A DNA stretch of 64,000 nucleotides from contig JALUTQ010000040.1 of the NCBI GenBank assembly GCA_032718865.1, forward strand, positions 434,001-498,000, written 5' to 3'. Within the stretch, counting starts at the first letter, position 1; every line of letters begins with the position of its first letter. Source of the stretch: Tilletia caries (lineage: Eukaryota > Basidiomycota > Exobasidiomycetes > Tilletiales > Tilletiaceae). This document shows, in pieces, positions 1 to 10,993 of the stretch. The position numbers and the translations under genes were made by a program. The notes beneath the pieces are model-generated. The model did not search any database. It had not been told where the DNA came from and saw only the letters and a list, made by a program, of their open reading frames with translations.

Positions 1-168
1 GTTCGAAAGCTCGCAGAAGACAGCGTTGAGGCATTGGAATCGATTGCATTGTCGACTCTGCGAGAATAGTAGAGCAGAGATGACTACCGTCATCGTCTGA
101 AAGGCATAGAAAAGATGTCAGCTCAGCGCTCATTTGACAGGTCACAGGGTCACGTTGCGCATCTATAC

Positions 169-903
169 TCATACCCTTTCGGCCTTGCTCATCGGCCTGA
201 GATCTGAATGATCAGAATCGTCCACATCCATCGCATCTTCATCCTGGTCCAACCCTTCTCCTTCCTCTTCATCGTTCTCCTCCTCCTCCTCCTCCTCCTC
301 CTCCTCCTCCTCCTCCTCTAATCCTTCTCCATCTGCCTGCGCTTCCCCCTCATTGTGTTCGTCCTCACTCTCCCCCGGGTCTCCATCAGAAGCTGTACCG
401 CTCCCATCCACGTGTCCGTTCAATTTTGTTGTATGGTTGGTGGGAGAAGTCGGAATGAGATGGCGAAGGAAGGTTGAGGTTGTCGGATATCGCTCCTGAT
501 AATGGTCGAGGAGGGCAACCCATTGACCTTGTCCTGAAGCAACCGAGTCTAACGTGGCCGAGGGAGTGTGCAAAAAAGAGTCGCGCCGGCAGTTGCGTAG
601 CTCGTTCAGCATGACTTGGGCTGCATAAGTCATGATGGCATCGTTGAATTGGGCTTGGGCGGCGGGAACGGCTCTTTCCTTGACGTGCTGAATGAGTGAC
701 CGAACGAGCTCAGCTGGTCCGTATGTAGAGATAGCAGAACCTGCTGCGCCAGTGATCCAAAGACCGACCCTTCTATTTGCCGCGTCAGACCTGCTCAACA
801 GCATCTCAGTTAGGAAATTTTGAAGTTGTAGTTCATTGTCGGACATGGCATCCAGCACAGCGTCAATACGCCGGGTCTTATCGTCTGAGAGTTTCGTTGC
901 CAT
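169..903 (-). CDS. Hypothetical protein with long acidic C-terminal tail
   Basis: Uninterrupted 244-residue frame opening with MATKLSDDK. The first 140 residues look like a folded, mostly helical domain (LDAMSDNELQLQNFLTEML, then VGLWITGAAGSAISTYG). The remainder is low complexity: about residues 165-235 are mainly Glu/Asp, with a Glu run encoded by a GAG tract at about 279-318. I do not recognise the family; the start faintly recalls the N-terminus of DUF6589 proteins of basidiomycetes, which is only a guess. A 9-nt in-frame extension (CAT TCA GCT) precedes the ATG and directly follows a possible ATCAG acceptor, so this may be the last exon of a longer gene whose 5' exons lie in 1060-1794. 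A polyacidic tail suits a nuclear or chromatin-associated protein, by inference only. Confidence 0.6.
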   Translation of the reverse strand: MATKLSDDKTRRIDAVLDAMSDNELQLQNFLTEMLLSRSDAANRRVGLWITGAAGSAISTYGPAELVRSLIQHVKERAVPAAQAQFNDAIMTYAAQVMLNELRNCRRDSFLHTPSATLDSVASGQGQWVALLDHYQERYPTTSTFLRHLIPTSPTNHTTKLNGHVDGSGTASDGDPGESEDEHNEGEAQADGEGLEEEEEEEEEEEEEENDEEEGEGLDQDEDAMDVDDSDHSDLRPMSKAERV

Positions 904-1794
904 AGCTGAATGCTGATCGAAGAGAAAAGGAAAAAAGTCATGTAAATGCGTCAGCTTTCAGCGTCCTACATCGAGCATAAAAGCAGAATGTGTAGGAGAC
1001 TAGAGTCTAGAGCCAATCGCCAACTGGTGATTGTGAAGAATCCCATCTGGGCTCAGCTCACCTTAATCGCTTTGCTGTGAATCTCAGACTTATAAATCCA
1101 GGCACAGCCAGTACACACGTCGAACAAGGCAGAAATACCGATTTGAATTGAGCAGTGTTCTGAAAAATGCGAAAAAAACACTGGGGGTTAGGCTTAGGCA
1201 TCATTGTGAAATAGTCGCGCAAGTGTTGATGATAAAAGGACACTCCGCACTCACATATACCGTATACGAGGACTGAGGAGGCGCGGATGTCGTCTTCTGA
1301 TGAACTGTGCACGGTTGGGAATTAGGAAGTCAGAAAGATGACGCTTGCCGCTTGGAGAGAAGACTAGAATGACTACGCGGTACTCACACTTCACAGCTAC
1401 GTGACGACAGGACACGCGCACGAGAACCCCGCAAGCACAACCAGCAAGACTGCCAGGAGTCACCGAAGGCTGCGCGTTGGCTCTTGATGCGCGGTAGAAG
1501 GAGGGGATGTGCCTGTTGGAAGGTTGGGACAACAGTAGAGGATGGGGAAAGAGTCAGCAGGGAGGAAGAGGGGAAACAGTATAGATGCGATAGTCAGCGA
1601 GCGCAGAGACAGAGAGAAGAGGTCAGCGTGTGATAGGAACTGTTGGGCCTTGATATCTGCTTGCTCACAGTGTGCAGATGGGCTTGCTCGATGTTGACGT
1701 GAGTATCAGCAGCAGGATCGCATCTGGCAGAATGAAGGGTGATCGTGTGTGACTTTGGTAACTCCGCTTCCAGCTCTGCCGGAAACCTCAGCAC
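904..1794 (-). other. Possible upstream exons of the 169-903 gene
   Basis: Several short open stretches on the minus strand have consensus splice sites around them. One begins ATG at 1794 and reads MLRFPAELEAELPKSHTI up to a GTGAGC donor. A second follows a CCAACAG acceptor near 1518 and ends at a GTGAGT near 1386. A third covers about 1298-1260 (SSEDDIRASSVLVY), and a fourth about 1166-1065 (HCSIQIGISALF) ends at a GTGAGC. Phases can be made to agree, but more than one frame is open in places and I cannot establish a protein family. It could equally be 5' untranslated or non-coding sequence. Confidence 0.25.
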
Positions 1795-1867
1795 TTGTCA
1801 TGTGACCGCCTTGCGGCGTCGCCGGGCACGCCGGCGGTCACACGTTGTGATTATGTCGCCGCGGTGG

Positions 1868-2404
1868 CGGTCTGGACGCACTCGACCCGATTTTGTTAGT
1901 AAGTGCCCGCAAATTTTGTAGTCAACTTCGTTCGAAGCCCAACTTCGCACACCAACTGCATCTCGAGACACAAACGTACGCACATAAAACTGCGCATGAG
2001 CATAGCCAGGCACAGTAAGAATCATCTCCAGGCTTCAGATCTCTGTTCGATAAGGAGCAGGGCTGGTGGTGCTGCTTTGCGTTCATGGCATGTCAGGGGA
2101 GAAAAAAAAAGTCGATTTTCTCACGTGGAACCCTCCTGGAGCGCTTTAACCAGGGATAAATACTGGGCAGCGCAGGCGGCGGCGGGCAGCGTCGCGTTGC
2201 GTGGACCGTGTCAGACGCCCATCTGCACAGAGATGAGGTGAAAAAATGGGTGTATCGTGGCCCGTGCACGCTGGATCCCAGTTTGTCAAGGTGCAAAAGG
2301 TGGCCCATGCACGCTGGATGCCCGTTTGTCTCATTATTTCAAAGCTCACTTAGTAAAAACGCCTTCCACTTACTAAGTAAAACGGGTCGAGTGCGTCCAG
2401 ACCG
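1868..2404. mobile_element. MITE-like inverted-repeat element
   Basis: A 36-nt arm at 1868-1903 is repeated in inverted orientation at 2369-2404. The outer 22 nt are identical (CGGTCTGGACGCACTCGACC and two more), and the inner part ends TTAGTAAG with three mismatches. The span has no convincing ORF. Outside the left arm, TGTGACCGCC (1801-1810) pairs with GGCGGTCACA (1833-1842); outside the right arm, 2442-2459 contains a GGTCTGGT/ACCAGAC palindrome. The true element may therefore run to about 1801-2459. I could not find a clear target-site duplication, so family and exact ends are unknown. Confidence 0.55.
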
Positions 2405-2917
2405 TCACCACGGGATCAGTCCTGTCATCACGTGCGTCGACGGTCTGGTGTGACCAGACTAGATCACTCCGCCTCAAATTTCTCACTCCCTCTCAAGCAA
2501 GGTCAGGGCGTCAGGGAAGATATGGATCCCGTCCGCTGTCGTCCTCGCCCGGGACCTCGAGCGGCGACTGGCGAGTGGCGAGCCTCACTTTGCTTCGCGC
2601 CCCCATTTCGGTGAGCTCGCGCCAATCGACGCCCAGGAGTCGCACGGCCGCACGGGTTCCCTTCCGTCATTTTCTCAGCTCTCTCAACCGGGTTCTGGGA
2701 CGCGCCCAAGCACCCCCATTTTCCTGTGCCTGGCCATGGAGATGAACGAGGCCGCAATTAACCCATCTGATTTCTCATGATTCTGGGGCTCTGGGCCCTC
2801 GTCAAGACGTCCGACGCCCTCGGGGACAAGCCAGCTGTCGCATTTCGCCTTCATCACTGACTTACTGACTACTGACTACTGACTGTTGCAGGCACGGCCA
2901 GTACTCAGTTGCAAACG

Positions 2918-2925
2918 TATATAAG
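2918..2925 (+). promoter_or_regulatory. TATA box of the cysteine-rich secreted protein gene
   Basis: TATATAAG lies about 140 bp upstream of the ATG at 3061, preceded by a short tandem (TGACTAC) repeat at about 2861-2885. Strong TATA boxes are typical of highly induced fungal genes; the inducing condition cannot be read from the sequence. Confidence 0.6.
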
Positions 2926-3060
2926 AGGGCGGCCTTCTCACTGCATTTTGGTCGTTGATCCCTCACCGCCTTGTCACTTATCCCTTGCCTTCCACCTTCC
3001 ACCCTCTCAACTTTTGCAGCTTTCAATTCCTTCCCAGTAACCTGCAATCAGTCGACGGCC

Positions 3061-3630
3061 ATGAAATCGTTCACTGCCCTGATCCTCATCGCTATGCTCT
3101 CCATCATCGGTACCGTCAAAGGTGGGGATCCTGTAAGTCTCGTCCACAAGTCCCGTCTTCTCTCCCACAGTCTGGCATGATAGCGTTTCTGTCTTTCCTC
3201 ACACTTTGTTACTCTGCAGAGCAACATCAATGCCGTGTTGGACAGCTGCGATGCGCTTTCCAACCGATGCAAGAACGCTGACGACCAGTTCTCGGCGCGT
3301 GTCGTAAGTGTCAACCATGTAGAAGGCTCCTTTCAGCTGCTTTACTGACACTGTACTCTCCCTTTTACTTCCTGTTCTACAGTCCTGCATCTGCCATTAT
3401 TATAAGAAGCAAGGCCACGGTGTACGTTCACAAGCTGAGCAGCAGCGCGTTCTTTTTGATTGTGGGAAACCGTGCCAGGGAACTTACGAATCAGACGTTT
3501 TGGCATCACTTTGTTGCAGGACTGCGTCAAGGGCTGCCGTCGTTACAACCCCAATAATGAGAAAGACTCGTGTCCCGACAGCTGTCACAGCATTTGCGTC
3601 GCTATGCCAAAGGACTGCCCTCAGCTCTAG
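3061..3630 (+). CDS. Small secreted cysteine-rich protein (four exons)
   Basis: I assemble exons 3061-3132, 3220-3303, 3383-3421 and 3520-3630, giving 101 residues. All three introns are phase 0 and have GTAAGT/GTAAGT/GTACGT donors and CAG/ACAG/CAG acceptors. Residues 1-21 form a classic signal peptide (MKSFTALILIAMLSIIGTVKG). The mature part is about 80 residues with ten cysteines: two in exon 2, two in exon 3 (SCICHYY), and six in exon 4 (DCVKGC, SCPDSC, SIC, DC). It is rich in charged and polar residues. Length, signal peptide and even cysteine count fit an extracellular disulfide-stabilised protein such as a candidate effector, defensin-like or surface protein. I recognise no named family, and no longer uninterrupted ORF competes with this model. 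A TATA box lies at 2918. Confidence 0.75.
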
Positions 3631-4479
3631 CCCGTCGATCGCAGCAAGGAGCAGCACCCAGCCCCTGCAAGGCGTCGCCTCCGTCCCGGTCACTTTCTTC
3701 CACATGCAAACGGGTACATCCTTGCACTGTGAACGGTCTCGAACATTCTCACCGACCCCGCAAACTTCTCCATCCACCCTTTGATCAATCCATCCTTTTC
3801 GCCCCTCTTTGCTCGACTTCCTCTGGCTGCTACGCTTCACGGTCCGGTTCCCTTGGCCAAGCAAGCAACAATCCATGTGACTTCGTTGTTCGTTTTGTCG
3901 AACGGATCTTCCATGCTTTACGAATTACACCGGAAAACGAACGTCTTCGAGCCTTGTCTGCCTTGCCCTGATCAAACCCAGTCAAAGTTCAAACGGGACG
4001 AAGCATGAAGGAGGCCACGACCTTGAATATAATGAAACACGTTCGTTTTCCTCCGACCATAACCTGCTGTTAATGCAGTTGGGAGCGGAGCAGTAAGAAG
4101 AGGGTTGAGGCTTGGGGGTTAACCCTGGTTGCATTGCAGGCTTTTAAGGGAGTATTGATGGTACGGAAGGGATGGTACAGAAGGATTAGCTGAAAGGAGG
4201 CAGACGGCCAGCAGAACGTAAGTTTCCCGTCCTATGTATTTGTCGCTATTTCTCACGCTCACGTTCTTGATGCCCCCAGGTCAAGCGAGAGCGGCCGACT
4301 GCCTTTGAATAATGTGACGCGACGCTATCCAGATTCGCAATGCAAATTTTGTTGGAGGTGGAGGCACGTTGCTGTTCAATCAATTCGTTGCGAGAAGAAA
4401 TGTCTTAGAAGACAAGGATATCAAGGGCGTTTGCTGACAATGTCGAGCAGAATCACAGACGGCTAGCGTCGCGTGGGAG
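3631..4479. other. Intergenic, convergent gene ends
   Basis: 3' flanks of the cysteine-rich gene (+) and the alcohol dehydrogenase (-). Open frames here are short and lack splice-supported continuations. I see no RNA gene or repeat. Confidence 0.5.
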
Positions 4480-5868
4480 TCATTTCTTGTCGTTGACGAG
4501 CACGTAACGGAAGCGAGGCTTTCCGGCCTGCGCGTCGACGACGGCCTGGTTCGCCTCGGACATCGGTCGTTGCTCGATGAGGAAGTCGAGCTTCTTATCA
4601 GCGACGAGTTGGAGCATTCTGCAAAGGGGGGAGGGGGCGTCAGCTAATTGAGCCCGAGGACGAGAACGAAGAAAAAGGAGAGCGGAGAGAGACTCACTCT
4701 GCGATCCGGCTGGGGCCACCAATGCACGATCCTCCCACAAAGGCACCGCTCTGCACCAAGGCTCCAATGGGCGTCGGGATCAGCGGCTTCTCCGGCAGAC
4801 CGATGTGGACCGACTTGCCTCCATGTCTGAGCATGCGCACGAAGGAATCGATCGGCATGTCCTCGTTGTTTCCCGTGACGACGATAAGGTCCAGGGACTT
4901 CTTGTGGGCCTTCCAGAAGTCCTTGTCGGAGGTCGTGACGAAGTCGGTGGCGCCGAGCTGGTGGGCCAACTCCTTTTTGGAGTCGCTGTGGCTGAAGACA
5001 ACGATTTTCTCGGCGCCCTGTGTGACGAAGAAAGGTGTTAGATTTTGATCCCATATTGGAATCCCAAGAAGAAGAGGGCATCATAACGTACCATAGCCTT
5101 GGCGAAGACGACGGCGAAGTGGCCGATACCGCCGAGAGCAACGACACCGACGCGCTTGACGCCCTCCTTTCCGGCGTTGTTGTCGTACAGCGGACTGAAG
5201 GCGGTGATACCTCCGCAGCAGAGGGGCGCAGCGACGTGGCTAGGCACGCCATCGGGGATAGGAATAACGAAGTGCTCCTTGCTGCGGTTGAAGAGGGCGT
5301 AGCCACCCTGGGTCTGGCCGCTGTCGTCCCTGAAGTTTCCATTGTACGTTCCTACGGACATGAGCACAGGATCAGTAAGGAAACCGGCATATGAGGAGAA
5401 GGAGGAAGAGAGAAAGAGAGAGAAACATACCGACAAGGCCGCTGTGGCAGTAGGGCTCGTAGCCGTCCTGGCAGGACTCGCAATCGCGACAGCTGTCAGC
5501 CTGGGCACCGACTCCGACGCGTTGACCGACTTTGATGTTCTTGACGGCATCGCCAACTTCGACGACCTCGCCGACGATCTCATGGCCGGTGACGAGGGGA
5601 TACTTGGCGGGACCCCATCCGGAGCTGATGGTGTGCAGGTCCCTGTGGAGCCGGTACGCTAAGTGTCAGTATATTATGAGCAGGAATGCGTTAAGAGGGA
5701 GAGGGAGGAGGTGACTAACGAGGCACAGATACCACAGCATTCAACCTTGATGGTAACGCTGTCGGGCATCAGTTTCGGGGCAGTGTACTTCTCCCAGACC
5801 ATCTCGCCCTTGATGGCATTCTTGTCCTTGGCGACCCATCCGATGAATTCGATCTGGCTGGAAGACAT
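4480..5868 (-). CDS. Zinc-dependent NADP(H) alcohol dehydrogenase, ADH6/7 (cinnamyl-alcohol dehydrogenase) family
   Basis: Five exons on the minus strand: 5868-5720, 5642-5431, 5351-5092, 5017-4698 and 4618-4480, all with GT-AG introns and matching phases, give 359 residues, the usual length for this family. The N-terminus reads MSSSQIEFIGWVAKDKNAI. The catalytic-zinc cysteine lies in CCGICASDLHT, split by intron 1, followed by a GHE motif. The structural-zinc cysteines are in SCRDCESCQDGYEPYC. The Rossmann glycine signature is VVALGGIGHFAVVFAK. Family members reduce aromatic and aliphatic aldehydes to alcohols with NADPH in the cytosol. ADH6/7-type assignment rests on the CCGICxSD and GGIGH context and on length; the exact substrate cannot be inferred. 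Introns 3 and 4 flank the Rossmann fold. Confidence 0.9.
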
Positions 5869-6523
5869 GGTGCTGGTATGTAAAGAAAATTGAAGGGAGT
5901 GGGGCAGTATAAAGGGTAGAAGGGGTGGTATGTAGTTGCAGGGGTGGGCAGTTCTTCTGCGCTTTCCCGGCCCTGATCTTATACCTGTTGACATCTGTCT
6001 GATGACAAGTCGCCGGGGGCGGGGAGGGGCCCACGCATGCAGGGAGCCAGGGACCATCTCATCAAACTCTGACGGCAATGAATGGCTGGCGGTCATTTGC
6101 GATCACAGCGGCGCTGCAGGCAGGAATGACATGCTGGCCGGCGAGAGGCCAACTCCACACTCCCCTCTTCCCTCTGGCCGCTAACGAGCTCCGCTTCTTA
6201 CCTTCCACTCCATCGCTGACGCGCTGACGGCGAGTTGAGTGTCGCACGACCACAGCAGATGTGTTGACTTGATGAGGTGGAGATTATTGGTAGGATCTTC
6301 GGATTTTGGGAAGCGGTGACGCGAATGTGGTTTGCCGACCGAATGTGGAGGTGTGAATGGTATGAGCCGTTCCGTCCCGCCGTGTCTCGCCCGGTACTTT
6401 CCCGGTCCCAGCCTTGGTCAAGGAGTTGAACGTCGAGGAGGACACCAACACAAGTTCGCATGGATTTTTGAAGGCAGACAGCATCACTCGACTCCTTGCC
6501 AGCCAGCCAGCCAGCCAGCGACG
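5869..6523. promoter_or_regulatory. Divergent promoter region between alcohol dehydrogenase and DENND6-like gene
   Basis: The two flanking genes diverge from this 655-bp stretch. It has a CCAG tandem run (6497-6518) immediately before the DENND6-like ATG, but no clear TATA box. An upstream in-frame ATG at 6332 would lengthen the DENND6-like protein by 64 residues of non-conserved sequence, so I prefer the ATG at 6524. Confidence 0.4.
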
Positions 6524-9500
6524 ATGGTGGAGAGAAAGTCTCACGGCGACGGAGGCGGCGCAGCTGGTGGAAAACGCAGTGCCAGCAGCGGAGACGGCGC
6601 ATCATCAGGTGACGGAGATCTGGGTCTGCTCGCCATGGACCCACCTCCTGCTGCTCCAGCAACAAAAGACACTCAGCGACCTCCAGCCGCATCTGCCTCT
6701 GCCTCTGCCTCTGCCTCTGCCTCTGCCTCTGCCTCTGCCTCTGCCTCTGCCTCTGCCTCTGCCTCTGCCTCAGATCCTGGCCCTGCTCCAGCAATCCCAT
6801 CGTTGACTCCCGCCTTCCGTCTGGGCAAGAGACAGCGACTCCTTCTCCAACGCTGGATCCTCGCTGTCGGCTGCGTCACCTTTGATCTCGAGAAAGGTCC
6901 CGAACTGGAGTTCCTCGCTCCTTCTCTCAATCTCACAACAGAGGAGAAGGACAACATGTGAGTGCAGTGGGCACATCAGATTGCGCTCCTATCAGGCACC
7001 GCTGCTGACCTCTTCTCCGTTTCCTCAGCGCCTTCTCTTCCTTCCCGGACACAGCCATCTTCGACTCCGGCAATGCTGTCTTCTCCTGGCGAACGCGCAC
7101 AGGCCAGTCGGCGCCCCCTTCCACCGCCTCCTCGTCAAACGCATCAAGGGGTGTTTCTTCTCCCCCTCCGCAGAAGACCGAAAACAGACGCTTCTCTGCC
7201 GCCGCAAGCAAACGTCGACAGTTATTCGGGTCCTCTCATCCGGCTTCCCAAAACAGCACCGATGCGCACTCCGCACCCACCTCCTCAGCAGCAACATCGC
7301 CTCCGCACTCTTCCCAGTCTGTAACGCGGACCCAAACCGCTGGGCTTGCCCCACCGCCAAGCATCAATCATAGGCTTAGCGGAGTCAGCAGTCACGGAGC
7401 CATGCATGCCCTTTTCAAATCGTCAGAAAGGGAAAAGGACAAGGACAAGGATAAGGACTCCGGACGAGGAGGTCACTTTCGCGATTTCGTCAGCCTGCTC
7501 AGTCGATCCAACCACCACCCGAAGGAGGATCTCAGCAGCTCCTCCAGCATTGGCGCAGGCGGCAGCCAGACAACGAGCAGTCTACCTCCGTCGCCGGGCG
7601 GGGGCGAGGACATCATCATTAGTCCCAATCAAACTGCGTCGGACGACTACATGCTCTACCCAGGCTTGACGGCATCTGCTATCCCTGCAATCTCCTCCTC
7701 CTTGCCTTACGTCTATGGACATGTCTTTTTCCAACAACGCCCAGACGCGTCCATTCGCCGAGGCTATTTCCAGAAGTCATTTGTGCTCATCAGTCATCTG
7801 CCTCTCCTCGGACTCTGGAGTCGCGTCGTTGAGAATGTCGGACAGAGCATGTTCAGAGCGCTCAGGAAGGACAGCAACGGGGCGGTCAGCCAAGATGGGA
7901 CTTCGGCCACGGGCTCGACGAACTCGATGTCCGAGTGCAGGGGAGCTTGGGACGTGCTCAGGGCCTTTGTCAACAATGTTGCGCAGTGGTGAGTTCCTGC
8001 TTTCGGGGCCAGGAGAAGAGAGGCTGTAATTCCCCTTTGTGGGTGAGATGGATGATCTGACGCTTTTGTGAGCAGGCCCGCACCTAGCTTTGAGGACGCG
8101 CTCGAACTCCGCGTGCTGGAGCAGAGTTTCAGAATCGACTTCTCCTCCCTGCGGATCGATTTACGCCATCTCGAGGGTGTCGGACCCGCAGAACTTCGAT
8201 CAGCCAATGGAGCTGCGAAGGCCATCGCGGCACCTGGACACTCCAGCAGAACTGGCGCTGTGAATTCAAAAGAAGGGAATCATGCTGTACAAGCAAGCGC
8301 AAATAACGGGGTTCGGCTTGATCTCATCTCGCCTCGCGTCTCTCTCAGCGAGACGTTCAAAGGTGACATTCTTGCGGACCTCTGGCTTCTTTGGGAATGC
8401 CTACTGATCGGAGAGTGAGTTCGACCTCGTTTCCAGTGCACACCAAGGCGTGTGGCTGACAAATTACTCCTTGGTCCAGACCCATCGTCGTTCTCGGTCC
8501 CGAACCGTGCGCAGCTTCGACAGCTGTCTGGCATCTCAAAAGCCTGCTGCGACCACTCCAGCTCGGCGTGGACTGGAGACCCTACTTCCACCTCAACGAC
8601 CGCGACTTCGCAAGCATCACCCCTGCAAGCTCCCTCAGCACGGCTTCAGCTTCCGCATCTCACCATGGTAACGAGGAGGAGCCTCGACCTGGGAATACGC
8701 CCCTGGCATTGCTAGGCGTCTCTAATCCCTTCTTCACCCAATGTCCCTCCTGCACTGACTGGACTCTGCTCCGGGTCGATGGCTGTTCAGACGCCAAGAT
8801 TGAACGGCCGAGCGCCGAAGTCGCCCGCGTGCTAGTACCGTCGTCGTCCGCAATGACTGCTCCTACTACCGGCGGGAATGGCGCAGCTGCTGGCGGTGGT
8901 GCCGGTGGTCATGGTGCAGGCTGGGGAGTGGGTAAAGGCAACAAGGTGGGGCATTCGGGCGGCGCGGCGCCGGCGCAGTATGCGCCCGGGCTCACTTCAC
9001 GGAGGAAGAGGAGGGTGAGCAAAGATCGGGCGTTACTGAAGCAGCTGGCTGATCTGAGCAAGGAAGGTCGAGGTGCGTTTGTCTCCCCTGTGGGTTTCCC
9101 TTCCGGCGTAATGCCTTCTGGCTGATTACCTGTACTCTTTGTGTTTGGGTTGTATGTGCGACAGATGCGGAAGCGAGTCCTCTGATTCGCGCCCATTTTG
9201 TCGACCTCACCCGCAAGTTTCTCGCTCCTCTCGATGGCTTCCTCGCTAAACTCGTCGCACAGCGTACGATGGGATCGTCAACCACTATGGGTCCATCTGG
9301 GTCGCCAGGTGGCGATACCTCTGCGGTGCCGACCTTTGACCAACAAGCCTTCCTGAGTTTCCTCAAGGCGTCGGGATCGCCGCTCCCGATCAAGTCGCGT
9401 GGGATGAATCTGCCCAGCCTGAGCGGGACGAGTGGCTCGAGCGGTCTCCATGGATCATCCCCAGCCGCAGGCGGCGCAGGGAACCATAGCCATCTTCATC

Positions 9501-10273
9501 ATGCGGGTCTTTCATCATCATCATCACCGTCATCAACCTCGTCGCCGTCGTCTGGCGGGTCGAGCACCATGCGGGCGAGCCTGTACCTGGATTTCATCAG
9601 CGGGCCTAACTTTGCGCCGTGGTGGAGCGCGAAGTGGAGGGAGGTCGAGTGGGAAGGTTCTGCGCTTCGGCTGGAGGAGGCGGTGAAGCAGGTCGAGAGG
9701 CAGGTTCTGGCGAGTCGTGAGGCCGATGTCAAGCGTTTGGCTGAGATGCTGTTGCTCTCGGAACGGACCCTGGCCGAGGACACCGCTCCGTACACATTTG
9801 GCGGTGAGGCTTCTGCATCGTCCGCCTCCAAGTGGCGCCACCCAGAAGGCGAACAGGAGGAAGGGTCGAACGGACTAATGGCGATGGGCTCTTCATCGAG
9901 GCAGCACGAGAGCGAACAGCATCTTTCTCAGGACGATGATTTAGGCATGGGCATGATGCGCCAGGGCAGCAAGCTGAGCGACAGCTCAGTCGTGATGCCG
10001 CCGCCTCGATCCTCGTCATACTCCGCAGCAATGTCTCCCAACGCAGCCGGGAACTCCACTTCGGCCGGCCCGACGACCTCCTCATCGCCATCCCCCGCTC
10101 TACCTTTCTCGAATCGGTCGGACGGCAGCAGCTCTGTTGATGATGCGCCCGCGCTGCTCGGGCTTTACCTCTCCTGCGCGGACGAGCGGAGTAGGACGGT
10201 GCTGCGCCAGCTCGTCGACGTACAACGACGCGCACGTCGTGCGCTGCTCGTCCGCCCGCTCCGGGCACCATGA
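6524..10273 (+). CDS. DENND6-like (FAM116/AFI1-type) DENN-domain protein
   Basis: Exons 6524-6957, 7029-7988, 8076-8414, 8480-9072 and 9165-10273 join in phase to 1144 residues. The uDENN start is clear at about residue 110 (RWILAVGCVTFDLEKGPELE). The core continues with SSFPDTAIF, then YGHVFFQQRPDASIRRGYFQ and KSFVLISHLPLLGLWSRVVE, and the cDENN segment is PIVVLGPEPCAAS, VDWRPYFHLNDRDF and LLGVSNPFF. These are hallmarks of DENND6, a Rab GEF acting in endosomal and secretory traffic. The protein is about twice the animal length because of Ser/Gly/His-rich inserts: a (Ser-Ala)13 run from a hexanucleotide repeat (about 6690-6768), a 7080-7620 linker inside the first DENN segment, and a long linker near 9270-9560. 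The last exon ends in the usual helical C-terminus. The exact Rab target is unknown. Confidence 0.85.
6690..6770 (+). repeat. (GCCTCT)n coding microsatellite
   Basis: About thirteen tandem copies of a hexanucleotide encode an Ala-Ser run near residues 55-82 of the DENND6-like protein. Because the unit is six bases, length changes keep the frame. Confidence 0.9.
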
Positions 10274-10993
10274 AACAGGCAAGCCCTCTCGCCCCCCAGC
10301 CCCTTTATACTTCGCGGCCATCCGTCATCTCGGGCCAGAATCTTTGTTACCAGACTTCGTTCCCTCTTCTCGCTTTACATACGTATTGATTGCGTTTTCC
10401 CTTCTTGTGTGTTACCCCCAACTATCCTTACCCATGTCACCGTTCACTGATGTATTGCAAATCACTTACTCATCCCACATCTCACCTCTCATCGCCTTTG
10501 CTATCCAGGTATGGGTCAGCAATCGGCCGTTGGCCCTTGCCTACCTCCTTCTCCTCGCCGACGAAGAAACTCGGCAACGTGAGCATGGCGGACCGAGTTC
10601 CGACTTATACATACCGAACTTCTCGAAGCGGAGAGTTAACGAGTTAACGAGTTAACGACCTTGGTGGACCGACACCGACGGAAAGAGAGTCTAATGACTT
10701 CCACATGGCATTTGTAATCGCCAGTGTCTTGGCCGACCCCGGTCGGTTTTGGTCAGTCGTGAGTCGACCGAAGGACAAAGGGAACGTGCGCTCCAAAGCC
10801 CGACCAAGATCCAGTTCAGCTTCGGACCTTCGATACATATTTGATCAGCCTCGCTCGCGTCGCGCCCGACCCCCGGCCCTCCTCATCAGCGCTCGCCACT
10901 CGCAGATCCTCAGATGAGGGATATATACAGCCCGTCGTTCGGGTTTTATCTTCTCCCCACCGAACTCCCCCACAGCTTCCTGCCATTCAAAAA
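10274..10993 (+). promoter_or_regulatory. Intergenic region and promoter of the desaturase-family gene
   Basis: Contains a short tandem repeat of GAGTTAAC (three copies, about 10632-10656). A GGCCGACC..GGTCGG segment at about 10730-10772 resembles the terminal repeat of the small element at 39680. GATATATACAG at about 10918 is a plausible TATA element about 75 bp before the ATG at 10994. No gene is evident. Confidence 0.45.

Noticed and set aside
7025..7360. ORF of 111 residues on the minus strand inside the DENND6-like gene
   Set aside because: It lies wholly within exon 2 of the DENND6-like gene on the other strand and shows no motif; it is a shadow of the coding strand.
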